A DNA stretch of 28,721 nucleotides. Origin: an uncultured Collinsella sp. Lineage in GTDB: Bacteria > Actinomycetota > Coriobacteriia > Coriobacteriales > Coriobacteriaceae. The position numbers and the translations under genes are program-made. The notes under the pieces were generated by a model, which was given only the letters and a program-made list of their open reading frames with translations, did no database searches and had not been told where the DNA came from. Location of the stretch: the NCBI GenBank assembly GCA_937923795.1, contig CALDWI010000034.1, forward strand, positions 1 through 28,721. The letters run 5' to 3'. Shown here piece after piece: positions 22,303 through 28,721 of this stretch. Position 1 is the stretch's first letter. Each line of letters opens with the position of its first letter.

Positions 22303-23997
22303 CTATTTGGCCAGCTCCTGAACGATCCAGTCAATTGCACCTTCGGGATCGTTGGTAAGGTCGATATACTCCTTGCCCCTTGTGGTGAGCAGTTTAATTC
22401 CAAGGCGATCGGTATCGGCCTTCATAGCGTCATAGTACATGCGTGCCTGGGGCGCCAGAACAATCACGTTGTACTGATCCATCGTCTCATAGTGGCTTCC
22501 GTACGCACCGGACTGAGAAACCAGATCAATACCCTTAGCAGCGGCACCTTCGCGAAGAGCATTTGCCAAGAGAGTCGAAGTGCCGGCACCCTGGCAAAGC
22601 ACAAGCACGCGGATCTGCTCCGCCTTGTCCTTTACCGCCTCGAGAGCTTTTGCGACATTTTCCTGTGCGGCAATAGCATCTGCATCCGAGGTTCCTGCAG
22701 TCTCCTTTGCAGACTCTTCCAAACAAAGCTGATGGTCATACGCCTTGCAGAACGGATAGTAAATCACAAAGTCAACGACCAACAGCACTGCCATCAATAT
22801 GAGAGAACGCAGATCGAGACCCGTGGTGAGGAATGCACCGATTGGGCCGGGAAGCGCCCACGGCATGGTATACATGGGGGCGTTCATTCCAATGACGTCA
22901 ATGAAAAATTTACCGATAATGACGTTGACCATAGGAGCCACTAGGAAGGGCACGAACATATAGGGATTGAGAACAATCGGCATACCGAAGATAACGGGCT
23001 CGTTAACTCCAAAAATCACCGGGATAATCGATGCCTTGCCCATGGCTTTAAGCTGCTTGGAGCGCATAAACATGATCAGGATAATAGGAACGATGAACGT
23101 GCAACCAGAACCGCCCAGACCGCCGATGAAGCTTGTAAAGTCCTGCGTGAGAGCAATTGACGGGTGTCCACCTGCTTGGAAAACCTCAAGATTGGTAACG
23201 GTATTGCCGTAGAGCGCAGCATTGATCGGACTCATGACAACCGAAGCACCGTGGATACCCATAAATTGGAAAAGCGCGACCGCGCCTTCGATAAGCGCCA
23301 TGCCAGGATAGGTGTCGACCGCGGAGAACAGCGGCGAGATGAGAGCGGATACCAAATTGGCGAACGGCACAGCAAGCAGCTTGCGACTCGCAAGATCGAT
23401 AAAAGCGCACGCAAGGATCGAAAACCCAAATGCAAAGATATCGCGAAAACTCTGCGCAATAGAGCCAGGGACCTCTTTGGGAAGCTTGATCGTCACATTA
23501 TGGCTAATGCACACCTTATAGATATTAACGGTCAAGAATGCGGCTACGAACGCAGCGAGAAAACCCTTGGTTCCCATATAGCCGGTTTCAAAAACAGATG
23601 TATCTGCTCCACCAATCGAGACAACATCGTTCGTCACCGATAGCAAGAGCATGCCGCACATGGCACAAACCATGCACGAGGTGGGGTTGAGAGATTTACC
23701 CGAAGGCATGCGACGGTTCATCGACATGGCAAGTGAGCTCGCCGTGGTGCCGGCCACCATAATGCCAAGAAGTCCCATGGTATATGCATAGATTTTATTG
23801 AAGAAATCCAGCACCTCAGACGGAAGCGTGATGCCTACATAGGCAGGGAGCGTCGAAAGAAGAAGGAACAGGCTCGAGAACAGCACAATTGGCATATTCG
23901 AGAGAAAGCCATCCTTAATCGCCACCAGATAAATGTTCCTCGAGATTTTGTCGAAGAGGGGCTGGTGTTTTTCAAGGAATTTGACGATAGCGTCCAT
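22303..23997 (-). CDS. PTS lactose/cellobiose-type EIICB permease, fourth copy
   Basis: A 564-residue EIIC-EIIB fusion of the same family, with phosphocysteine Cys468 in VLVLCQGAGTSTLLANAL. In EIIC the usual HGPS is HGAS and the other motif reads GVNEPVIFG, so the sugar site differs from the three lacE copies. The start at 23997 has AAAGGA 8 nt upstream; an in-frame Met ten codons earlier overlaps that site. It stands apart from any glycosidase and diverges from a TIM-barrel-like protein and a GntR regulator. Its codon use is more AT-rich than in the modules. The sugar is unknown. It has no EIIA of its own, so LacF is the likely donor. Confidence 0.85.
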   Translation of the reverse strand: MDAIVKFLEKHQPLFDKISRNIYLVAIKDGFLSNMPIVLFSSLFLLLSTLPAYVGITLPSEVLDFFNKIYAYTMGLLGIMVAGTTASSLAMSMNRRMPSGKSLNPTSCMVCAMCGMLLLSVTNDVVSIGGADTSVFETGYMGTKGFLAAFVAAFLTVNIYKVCISHNVTIKLPKEVPGSIAQSFRDIFAFGFSILACAFIDLASRKLLAVPFANLVSALISPLFSAVDTYPGMALIEGAVALFQFMGIHGASVVMSPINAALYGNTVTNLEVFQAGGHPSIALTQDFTSFIGGLGGSGCTFIVPIILIMFMRSKQLKAMGKASIIPVIFGVNEPVIFGMPIVLNPYMFVPFLVAPMVNVIIGKFFIDVIGMNAPMYTMPWALPGPIGAFLTTGLDLRSLILMAVLLVVDFVIYYPFCKAYDHQLCLEESAKETAGTSDADAIAAQENVAKALEAVKDKAEQIRVLVLCQGAGTSTLLANALREGAAAKGIDLVSQSGAYGSHYETMDQYNVIVLAPQARMYYDAMKADTDRLGIKLLTTRGKEYIDLTNDPEGAIDWIVQELAK

Positions 23998-24180
23998 AAC
24001 ACATCCTTTCATGATTCCCGGGCACACAACGATTTATCCGGACTCAACCGTCGTCGTCCCCGTTTGTATCCACTTATGTAAGTGAATACGTTCTTGTGCG
24101 AAATGTAATATCATTTGCGCGATTTGTCATAACCAATTCTTTTTCCGCTTTGTCGATATGTCAAGAATTCAAATACTTAT

Positions 24181-24269
24181 TCGGTGAACGGTAGTTGATT
24201 AATATAATGTTTTCCCAGCTAAAGGCTATTTTTTCCGAGCAATACAATAAGCTTGCAACCGTTCACCGA
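24181..24269. promoter_or_regulatory. Inverted 12-mer pair in the divergent promoter region
   Basis: TCGGTGAACGGT (24181-24192) and its exact complement ACCGTTCACCGA (24258-24269) flank 65 bp of AT-rich DNA between the divergent permease and 24354 genes. The 9-mer ACCGTTCAC is the same as in the lac direct-repeat sites, but here the copies are single and face each other. The centre contains promoter-like AT-rich stretches. Confidence 0.5.
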
Positions 24270-24289
24270 TTGGATATAACATATTGAAT

Positions 24290-24307
24290 ATATTGTTGTA
24301 ACAATAT
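24290..24307. promoter_or_regulatory. Putative GntR operator
   Basis: ATATTGTTGTAACAATAT has perfect 8-bp arms around a 2-nt centre, 47 bp before the 24354 gene. The TTGT..ACAA form suits a GntR-family dimer, and the GntR gene lies downstream in the same transcript. Binding is inferred. Confidence 0.5.
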
Positions 24308-24353
24308 TAGAGACAATGTCACAAGCCTGTCGTTCTAGTCAAAGGAAGTAACA

Positions 24354-25274
24354 ATGCCCAAACGATTACTGAACATGTCCGCATCCGATTTTGCCGCCAC
24401 GTCACCCATGGATCTAAAACAGGCAATTCTGGCTTCCGAGGGACGTACCATCATGGCGGAAAACGTACCCTCTTCCCAATTTCTCGGCGGCGTTACTAAT
24501 GCAGAAATCGAACGTGCCGCAGGTGCCGACCTGCTTCTGTTTAACGCGCTCGATGTGTTCGATCCAGTTATTGCCGGTATTCCAGATGATCTCAATGAAA
24601 ACCCGGTCACTTGGGTGAAGCGAGCATGCGGAAGGCCCATTGGCGTCAATCTGGAGCCAGTTGATAACGAGGCAGAGATGTCTGAATCCCGAACGGAAAT
24701 CCCCATGGGTCGTCGCGTCTCTCCCAAGACCTTAGAAAAGGCTAACGAACTCGGATTTGATTTTATCTGCCTGACGGGCAACCCTGGAACCGGCGTCTCC
24801 AACGATGCAATCGCCCATTCGATTAAACTCTCCAAAGAGCATTTCAATGGCCTGGTCATAGCCGGAAAAATGCATGGAGCGGGCGTTGCGGAACCTGTCA
24901 TGACGCTCGAAATTGCGCGCAAGTTTGTTGACCTCGGCGTCGATATCCTTCTCGTGCCAGCCCCCTACACCGTCCCTTGCTTCCAAGAAGCAGACCTGCG
25001 CGCCATCGTAGACTTTGTACGATCCCACAACGTAGGCAAGTCAATTGAAGAGAAGGTTCTCGTCATGGCGGCGAACGGGACGAGTCAAGACTCCTGCGAC
25101 AGCGAGACCATTAAGAAAATAGGCCTTGCAGCAAAAGCAGCCGGCGCTGACCTCCAACATATCGGGGACTCCATGAACGGTATTTGCCTGCCCCAGAATA
25201 TCTTCACGCTCGGACAAGCCCTTCGTGGATACAGGCATCAGATCGTCATGCTGAGCCGCTCTGTGATACGTTAA
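24354..25274 (+). CDS. TIM-barrel-like protein of unknown function, PTS-linked
   Basis: A 306-residue soluble protein. I recall similar proteins next to PTS permeases (I believe the DUF7916 family), but I could not check this and know of no proven activity. Visible blocks are ASEGRTIMAENV (27-38), GADLLLFNALDVF (57-69), RPIGVNLEPVD (93-103), CLTGNPGTGVSN (about 138-149), LLVPAPYTVPC and HIGDSMNG near 266-273. Alternating beta strands ending in Gly/Asn/Asp-rich loops suggest a TIM barrel that binds a phosphorylated sugar or carboxylate. The ribosome site AAAGGAAG is 5 nt before the ATG. It is followed after 72 bp by the GntR gene and diverges from the fourth EIICB, so it may act on that permease's product. 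Confidence 0.7.
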   Translation: MPKRLLNMSASDFAATSPMDLKQAILASEGRTIMAENVPSSQFLGGVTNAEIERAAGADLLLFNALDVFDPVIAGIPDDLNENPVTWVKRACGRPIGVNLEPVDNEAEMSESRTEIPMGRRVSPKTLEKANELGFDFICLTGNPGTGVSNDAIAHSIKLSKEHFNGLVIAGKMHGAGVAEPVMTLEIARKFVDLGVDILLVPAPYTVPCFQEADLRAIVDFVRSHNVGKSIEEKVLVMAANGTSQDSCDSETIKKIGLAAKAAGADLQHIGDSMNGICLPQNIFTLGQALRGYRHQIVMLSRSVIR

Positions 25275-25346
25275 GGTTACCTTGCCCACGTTACATCCCG
25301 ACTGAGGCAACCATCAGGTATAACCAACATGCAAACTGAGGCTCTA

Positions 25347-26066
25347 ATGCTCGATACACACGAAAAACGGCCACTCTATTTACAGCTCACCGACGCGCTG
25401 CTCAAGCAGATCGTCGATGAATATCAAGCAGACGATAAACTTCCAACAGAAATGGAACTCTGCGACGAATACGCCGTAAGCAGAACAACCGTCCGACTTG
25501 CCATGAGTGAGCTGGAGCGTCGTGGAAGTATCTATCGAATCCAAGGTAAGGGATCGTTTGTTGCACCGAAACGCGTTAGCGAGCTCAATTCACTTTTAGA
25601 CTTTGACTTTGCAAGCCATTGCGATGGCGTTGATCCGGATGCCATCACCAAACATTTCGGCGGCCTCACATCAGGTCGTCCAATTTCCGTAATGATGCTC
25701 CAACAATTTGGATGTCAAAGTCGCGATGAAATTCAGCGTCTTGAATTGACCTACGAACTTGAAGGCAGCTTCATAGGCGCTGATACGTTCTTCATTTCAA
25801 AGTCGCGCGTTCCGAATAACCAGTTAGATTTTCAGGCATTTAGCAGAATCATGGACGACTTGTCCAAGTCTATCCAATCTGTTAGGGAAAGCTATAGAGC
25901 ACGTCAGCTTAGCGATTCCGAAGCCAGTAATTATGGTGTTGCAAAACTTCCGGTCATCGAACTGACTCATTATGCTTACGACTCCGGAGGCAAACTAATC
26001 TCAATTGTCTGCCGCACCGTCTTAACTGGGCGAATCCCTTATCAAAACTTTATTTTCAAGTCCTAA
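25347..26066 (+). CDS. GntR-family regulator (HutC/UTRA type)
   Basis: A 239-residue regulator. The N-terminal winged helix (KLPTEMELCDEYAVSRTTVRLAM, then GSIYRIQGKGSFV) is joined to a UTRA-type ligand domain that typically senses a sugar phosphate. I prefer the ATG at 25347 with GAGG 6 nt upstream; the ATG at 25329 would add six residues and has a poorer site. It is likely co-transcribed with the 24354 gene, and a matching palindrome lies upstream of that gene. It probably controls both that transcript and the divergent EIICB. There is no GC-rich terminator; array 4 begins 17 bp after the stop. Confidence 0.85.
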   Translation: MLDTHEKRPLYLQLTDALLKQIVDEYQADDKLPTEMELCDEYAVSRTTVRLAMSELERRGSIYRIQGKGSFVAPKRVSELNSLLDFDFASHCDGVDPDAITKHFGGLTSGRPISVMMLQQFGCQSRDEIQRLELTYELEGSFIGADTFFISKSRVPNNQLDFQAFSRIMDDLSKSIQSVRESYRARQLSDSEASNYGVAKLPVIELTHYAYDSGGKLISIVCRTVLTGRIPYQNFIFKS

Positions 26067-26082
26067 TGTTCTTTTTCTTTTG

Positions 26083-26378
26083 TCTCGATCTGTAACACGT
26101 AGCCGAGTTTTTAAGTCCTAACCGTTACAGATCGAGACAAACAAGGTAGACCCCGCCGAATTGTCTCAATCTGTAACACTAAGACCGGTTTTGGACGTCT
26201 AGATGTTACAGATTGAGATGAATGCGCAGGCCAATCCTCTCAATCTCAATCTGCAACAACTAGCTGAATTATTCGGTCCTAGCTGTTACAGATCGAGACA
26301 AACGGAATAGGCCGGGTCAAAAATCTCAATCTGTAACATCTGGTTGGTGGTTTCACCCCTACCTGTTACAGGTTGAGA
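26083..26378. repeat. Palindrome array 4 (4 units)
   Basis: Units at 26083-26137, 26164-26218, 26244-26298 and 26324-26378, with starts 81, 80 and 80 bp apart. Centre classes are A, B, A, C. It separates the convergent gntR and deoR genes. The linkers resemble those of array 2: GGAATAGGCCGGGTC here against GGAATAAGCCGGGCC there. Confidence 0.88.
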
Positions 26379-26397
26379 CGATTTGATAGTGGAGTCC

Positions 26398-26412
26398 TTA
26401 TTTGCGCGTCAT
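26398..26412. repeat. 15-mer shared with the DeoR fragment
   Basis: TTATTTGCGCGTCAT is identical to 21802-21816. In both places a CAGGGGGYARAAGT segment follows about 30-40 bp on. The rest of 26379-26498 shows only a 5-bp hairpin (26420-26433) and no gene. Confidence 0.55.
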
Positions 26413-26498
26413 ATCGCGTAGCGCTGACGCGCTGGTTTCCACAATGACAGGGGGTAAAAGTCCTCCCGCATCACCCGTTGGCAATCCCGTAGCGATAA

Positions 26499-27263
26499 CT
26501 AGCAAATAACCTGCGTGTGCTCCTCGATGGCGGCACGATCTTCGGCGGTAATACCCGGCTCGCACACCATGGCATCCAAACTGTCCAGGCGGCAGAAGGT
26601 GTAGAAGTCGCGCTTACCAATTTTGCTGGAATCGGCGATCAGATAGCGCGAGTCGGCCTTGCTGAAGGCGAGCTGCTGGATACGACCCTCATCCATATTG
26701 GACGTAGACACGTCGCCATCCAGAATGCCGTTGGCGCCGATAAACGCAGCGTCGATACCCAGCGCACGCAGGGTATCCTCGGCCGTTGGTCCCACAAAAG
26801 CGGCGGTGCGGCGACGGTACATACCGCCCACGAGGCACAGGTCGCAGTCTTCGCGCGCCTCGAGCAGGCTAAACACCGAAAGCGAATTAGTCACAATGCG
26901 CAGGCGAAACGCCGGCAGCATCGAGGCCATCTGCTCCACCGTAGTACCCGTGCCCAAAAAGATGGTCGAGCCTTCCTCGATAAGCCCCACAGAACGGCGC
27001 GCAATCTGCAACTTTTCCTCGGCATGCTTCGTGCGCTTTTCGCTGTGCGAATACTCATGGCGCAACATAGCGTGCGGGCGACTCTGTGCACTACGGGCTC
27101 CACCGTGCACGCGCTCGATCTCACCTAGGCTCGCGAGCTCCTCAAGATCGCGACGAATCGTCATGTCCGAGACGCCCAGTGCATCCGAAATCTCCTTGAC
27201 CGAGACCGTGCCCTGCTCTTCGAGCAGCTGACGAACCCTATCCTGTCGCTCTGCCTTAATCAC
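26499..27263 (-). CDS. DeoR-family regulator, LacR candidate
   Basis: A 254-residue DeoR/GlpR-type repressor. The N-terminal winged helix (VSVKEISDALGVSDMTIRRDL, 20-40) ends in the family's RVHGGA. The C-terminal sugar-phosphate sensor has IFLGTGTTV (about 101-109), IVTNSLSV and IGANGI segments. The start is GTG at 27263, with GAGGA 6 nt upstream. DeoR-type LacR proteins of Firmicutes control lacABCD and respond to tagatose-6-phosphate. The match between its own promoter and those of lacA and lacF suggests that role here, over 22 kb away. It diverges from galM. A nearly identical sensor-domain fragment lies at 21802-22140. Confidence 0.87.
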   Translation of the reverse strand: MIKAERQDRVRQLLEEQGTVSVKEISDALGVSDMTIRRDLEELASLGEIERVHGGARSAQSRPHAMLRHEYSHSEKRTKHAEEKLQIARRSVGLIEEGSTIFLGTGTTVEQMASMLPAFRLRIVTNSLSVFSLLEAREDCDLCLVGGMYRRRTAAFVGPTAEDTLRALGIDAAFIGANGILDGDVSTSNMDEGRIQQLAFSKADSRYLIADSSKIGKRDFYTFCRLDSLDAMVCEPGITAEDRAAIEEHTQVIC

Positions 27264-27294
27264 GATGAATCCTCGCCGTTCTTTGCGCGCATAT

Positions 27295-27309
27295 CATTCA
27301 AACAGTAAC
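27295..27309 (-). promoter_or_regulatory. Putative LacR (DeoR) autoregulatory site
   Basis: The minus strand reads GTTACTGTTTGAATG; lacA has the same 15-mer with one change. It lies directly after a possible -35 (TTGTTC) and just before a TATGCG-like -10, 32 bp upstream of the GTG start. Confidence 0.5.
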
Positions 27310-27469
27310 GAACAAATTGTATCAGACTCGTGCGCGTCAAAAATGAATGCCCGCACAGCTCCAATCATCACTTTTTTGAGAAAAATACCCCCTGCTTTAG
27401 TGGGGTGTAGTGATAATCTCGCCTGTTCGCGCTACAGTTTGTCGGAAATACCTCGATGTTAGGAACCAA

Positions 27470-28522
27470 ATGATCACTTCCGAGCTTTTCGGCACCGCGC
27501 CGTGCGGTACCCCCGTTCATCGTTACACCCTCAACGGGCCCGAGATCTGCGTTCGCATTATGGACTATGGCGCCACCGTGCTGGGTATCGATGTGCCCGA
27601 CATTCCCGGCAACGTGCGCGATGTGGTGCTGGGCTTCGATAAGCTCGAGGATTACTTTGACAACCCCGCCTGCTTTGGCGCGACCATCGGCCCCGTGGCC
27701 AACCGCACCGCGGGCGCCACGATTACCATCGACGGCACGGACTGGCATATGCCCGCCAACGAGGGCGCCAACAACCTGCACAGCGATCTTGAGCACGGTC
27801 TGCATAAACGCGTGTGGGACGTTGAGCTCGACGAGGCCCATAACGCCGTGCGCATGACCACCTCGCTTGAGGATGGCGAACTGGGCCTTCCCGGCAACCG
27901 CACCTTTACGGCCGTGTTTACCGTTACACGCACCGGCGTCTTTCGCATCGAGTATGGCTGCGAGAGCGACCGCGCCACCTACGTGTCCATGACCAACCAC
28001 ACGTACTTTAACCTTGCCGGTCATAACGCCGGCATGGACTGTGAGCACTTCTTTGTTGCTAACGCTGCTCACTACCTGCCCATTAACGAGCAGAACATCC
28101 CCACCGGCGAGATTGCTCCGGTCGAGGGAACACCGTTTGACTTCCGCGAGCTGCGCCCCGTCGCACCCGGCATGGAGGCCGACGACCCGCAGATTAAGCA
28201 AGCCCGTGGCTACGATCACTGCCTGTGCATCGATGGCTATCAGTACGGGCGCAACCTGCGTCGCGCCCTGCATGTTGAGGAGATGTGGACCGGCCGTGAG
28301 CTGGACTACTACACCACCGCCCCGGGCGTGCAGCTCTACACCGGCAACTGGCTGGGCGACGAGCACGCCAAGGACGATGCTAACTATGGCTGGGGCGCCG
28401 GCTTTGCCCTCGAGGCCGAGATGTACCCCGACACGCCGCACCAGCCGCTGTTCCCGCAGGGCATTGTGGGCCCGGGTCACCCCTACAGCAATGTGATTGA
28501 GTACCACTTTATGAGGCACTAA
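27470..28522 (+). CDS. galM: Aldose 1-epimerase (galactose mutarotase)
   Basis: A 350-residue mutarotase that interconverts alpha and beta anomers of galactose or glucose. Key features are GPVANR (74-79), NNLHSD with His104, TNHTYFNLAGH with His177 as the likely acid, GYDHCLC (247-253) and ALEAEMYPD with Glu315 as the likely base. The start at 27470 has AGGA about 7 nt upstream; the open frame 20 codons earlier has no such support. It is divergent from the DeoR regulator across a 206-bp gap. The window has no galK, galT or galE, so the free galactose route, if present, is elsewhere. It belongs to a different branch from lacX. Confidence 0.9.
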   Translation: MITSELFGTAPCGTPVHRYTLNGPEICVRIMDYGATVLGIDVPDIPGNVRDVVLGFDKLEDYFDNPACFGATIGPVANRTAGATITIDGTDWHMPANEGANNLHSDLEHGLHKRVWDVELDEAHNAVRMTTSLEDGELGLPGNRTFTAVFTVTRTGVFRIEYGCESDRATYVSMTNHTYFNLAGHNAGMDCEHFFVANAAHYLPINEQNIPTGEIAPVEGTPFDFRELRPVAPGMEADDPQIKQARGYDHCLCIDGYQYGRNLRRALHVEEMWTGRELDYYTTAPGVQLYTGNWLGDEHAKDDANYGWGAGFALEAEMYPDTPHQPLFPQGIVGPGHPYSNVIEYHFMRH

Positions 28523-28548
28523 GCCCACAACGCGACATATCGCACAGC

Positions 28549-28590
28549 AGCGCCCGCCGGCACCACCGCCGACGGGCGCTTTTTATCTTT
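28549..28590 (+). terminator. galM terminator
   Basis: A 13-bp stem with one mismatch (28549-28561 with 28568-28580) is followed by TTTTATCTTT. The remaining bases to the window end (28591-28721) hold no gene or clear signal that I can see. Confidence 0.82.
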
Positions 28591-28721
28591 TGGGGTCATT
28601 TTCGCTGTGACTGTATGAGTGACATATCAAAACTATGCCCATTTACTACGTTTAGCCCGGAATGCTCGACCATGCACCCGTTTTTGTTACATTCGCGAGC
28701 CGTCTACCTGCGGTTTTGTTT

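Noticed and set aside
27387..27410. Hairpin/terminator between deoR and galM
   Set aside because: ACCCC...GGGGT gives only a 5-bp stem with no T-run, in a divergent promoter region where a terminator would not be expected.
1..28721. tRNA, rRNA, riboswitch or phage genes
   Set aside because: I looked in the intergenic regions and saw no cloverleaf, conserved riboswitch core, integrase or phage-like gene.

Overview
The window looks like the chromosome of a Coriobacteriia gut bacterium, most likely a Collinsella. This is inferred from the GC-rich codon use of the sugar genes, the protein style and several Lac-type PTS paralogues. No rRNA, tRNA or other phylogenetic marker is present to confirm it. 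Almost everything concerns uptake and breakdown of beta-galactosides (lactose type) by the PTS / tagatose-6-phosphate route.

Layout. (1) 179-3349, minus strand: lacA and lacB (galactose-6-phosphate isomerase), lacX (mutarotase-like) and lacC (tagatose-6-phosphate kinase). (2) 3657-5311, minus: a membrane protein of unknown function, a REP-like intergenic patch, and lacF, the only EIIA-Lac in the window. (3) 5526-20164: three copies of one module. Each has a minus-strand LacI-family regulator facing a plus-strand pair of one EIICB permease (LacE type) and one GH1 6-phospho-beta-galactosidase (LacG type). Modules 1 and 3 run E-G and module 2 runs G-E. (4) 20532-22140: a Fic-family protein with a C-terminal winged helix under a large inverted repeat, then a fragment of a DeoR regulator. 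(5) 22303-26066: a fourth EIICB (minus), divergent from a TIM-barrel-like protein of unknown function and a GntR/UTRA regulator. This block looks more AT-rich. (6) 26499-28522: an intact DeoR regulator (LacR candidate) divergent from galM.

How it could work. The EIICB proteins import and phosphorylate galactosides using phosphate relayed through the single EIIA. The LacG enzymes release galactose-6-phosphate. LacAB make tagatose-6-phosphate and LacC makes tagatose-1,6-bisphosphate. The aldolase LacD is not in the window. The mutarotases adjust anomers.

The most unusual structure is non-coding. Twelve 55-bp palindromic units lie in four arrays (2, 4, 2 and 4 units, repeat period 79-81 bp), one at the end of each module. 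Their centres fall into three classes in a partly conserved order. Five lac intergenic regions also carry a 30-bp site made of two ACCGTTCAC-like 9-mers whose starts are 21 bp apart, the geometry of LytTR-type response-regulator sites. Each LacI regulator has its own variant of an 18-bp CG-centred operator. A third motif, around GTTYGAATG, sits in the putative promoters of lacA, lacF and the DeoR gene, suggesting one LacR regulon.
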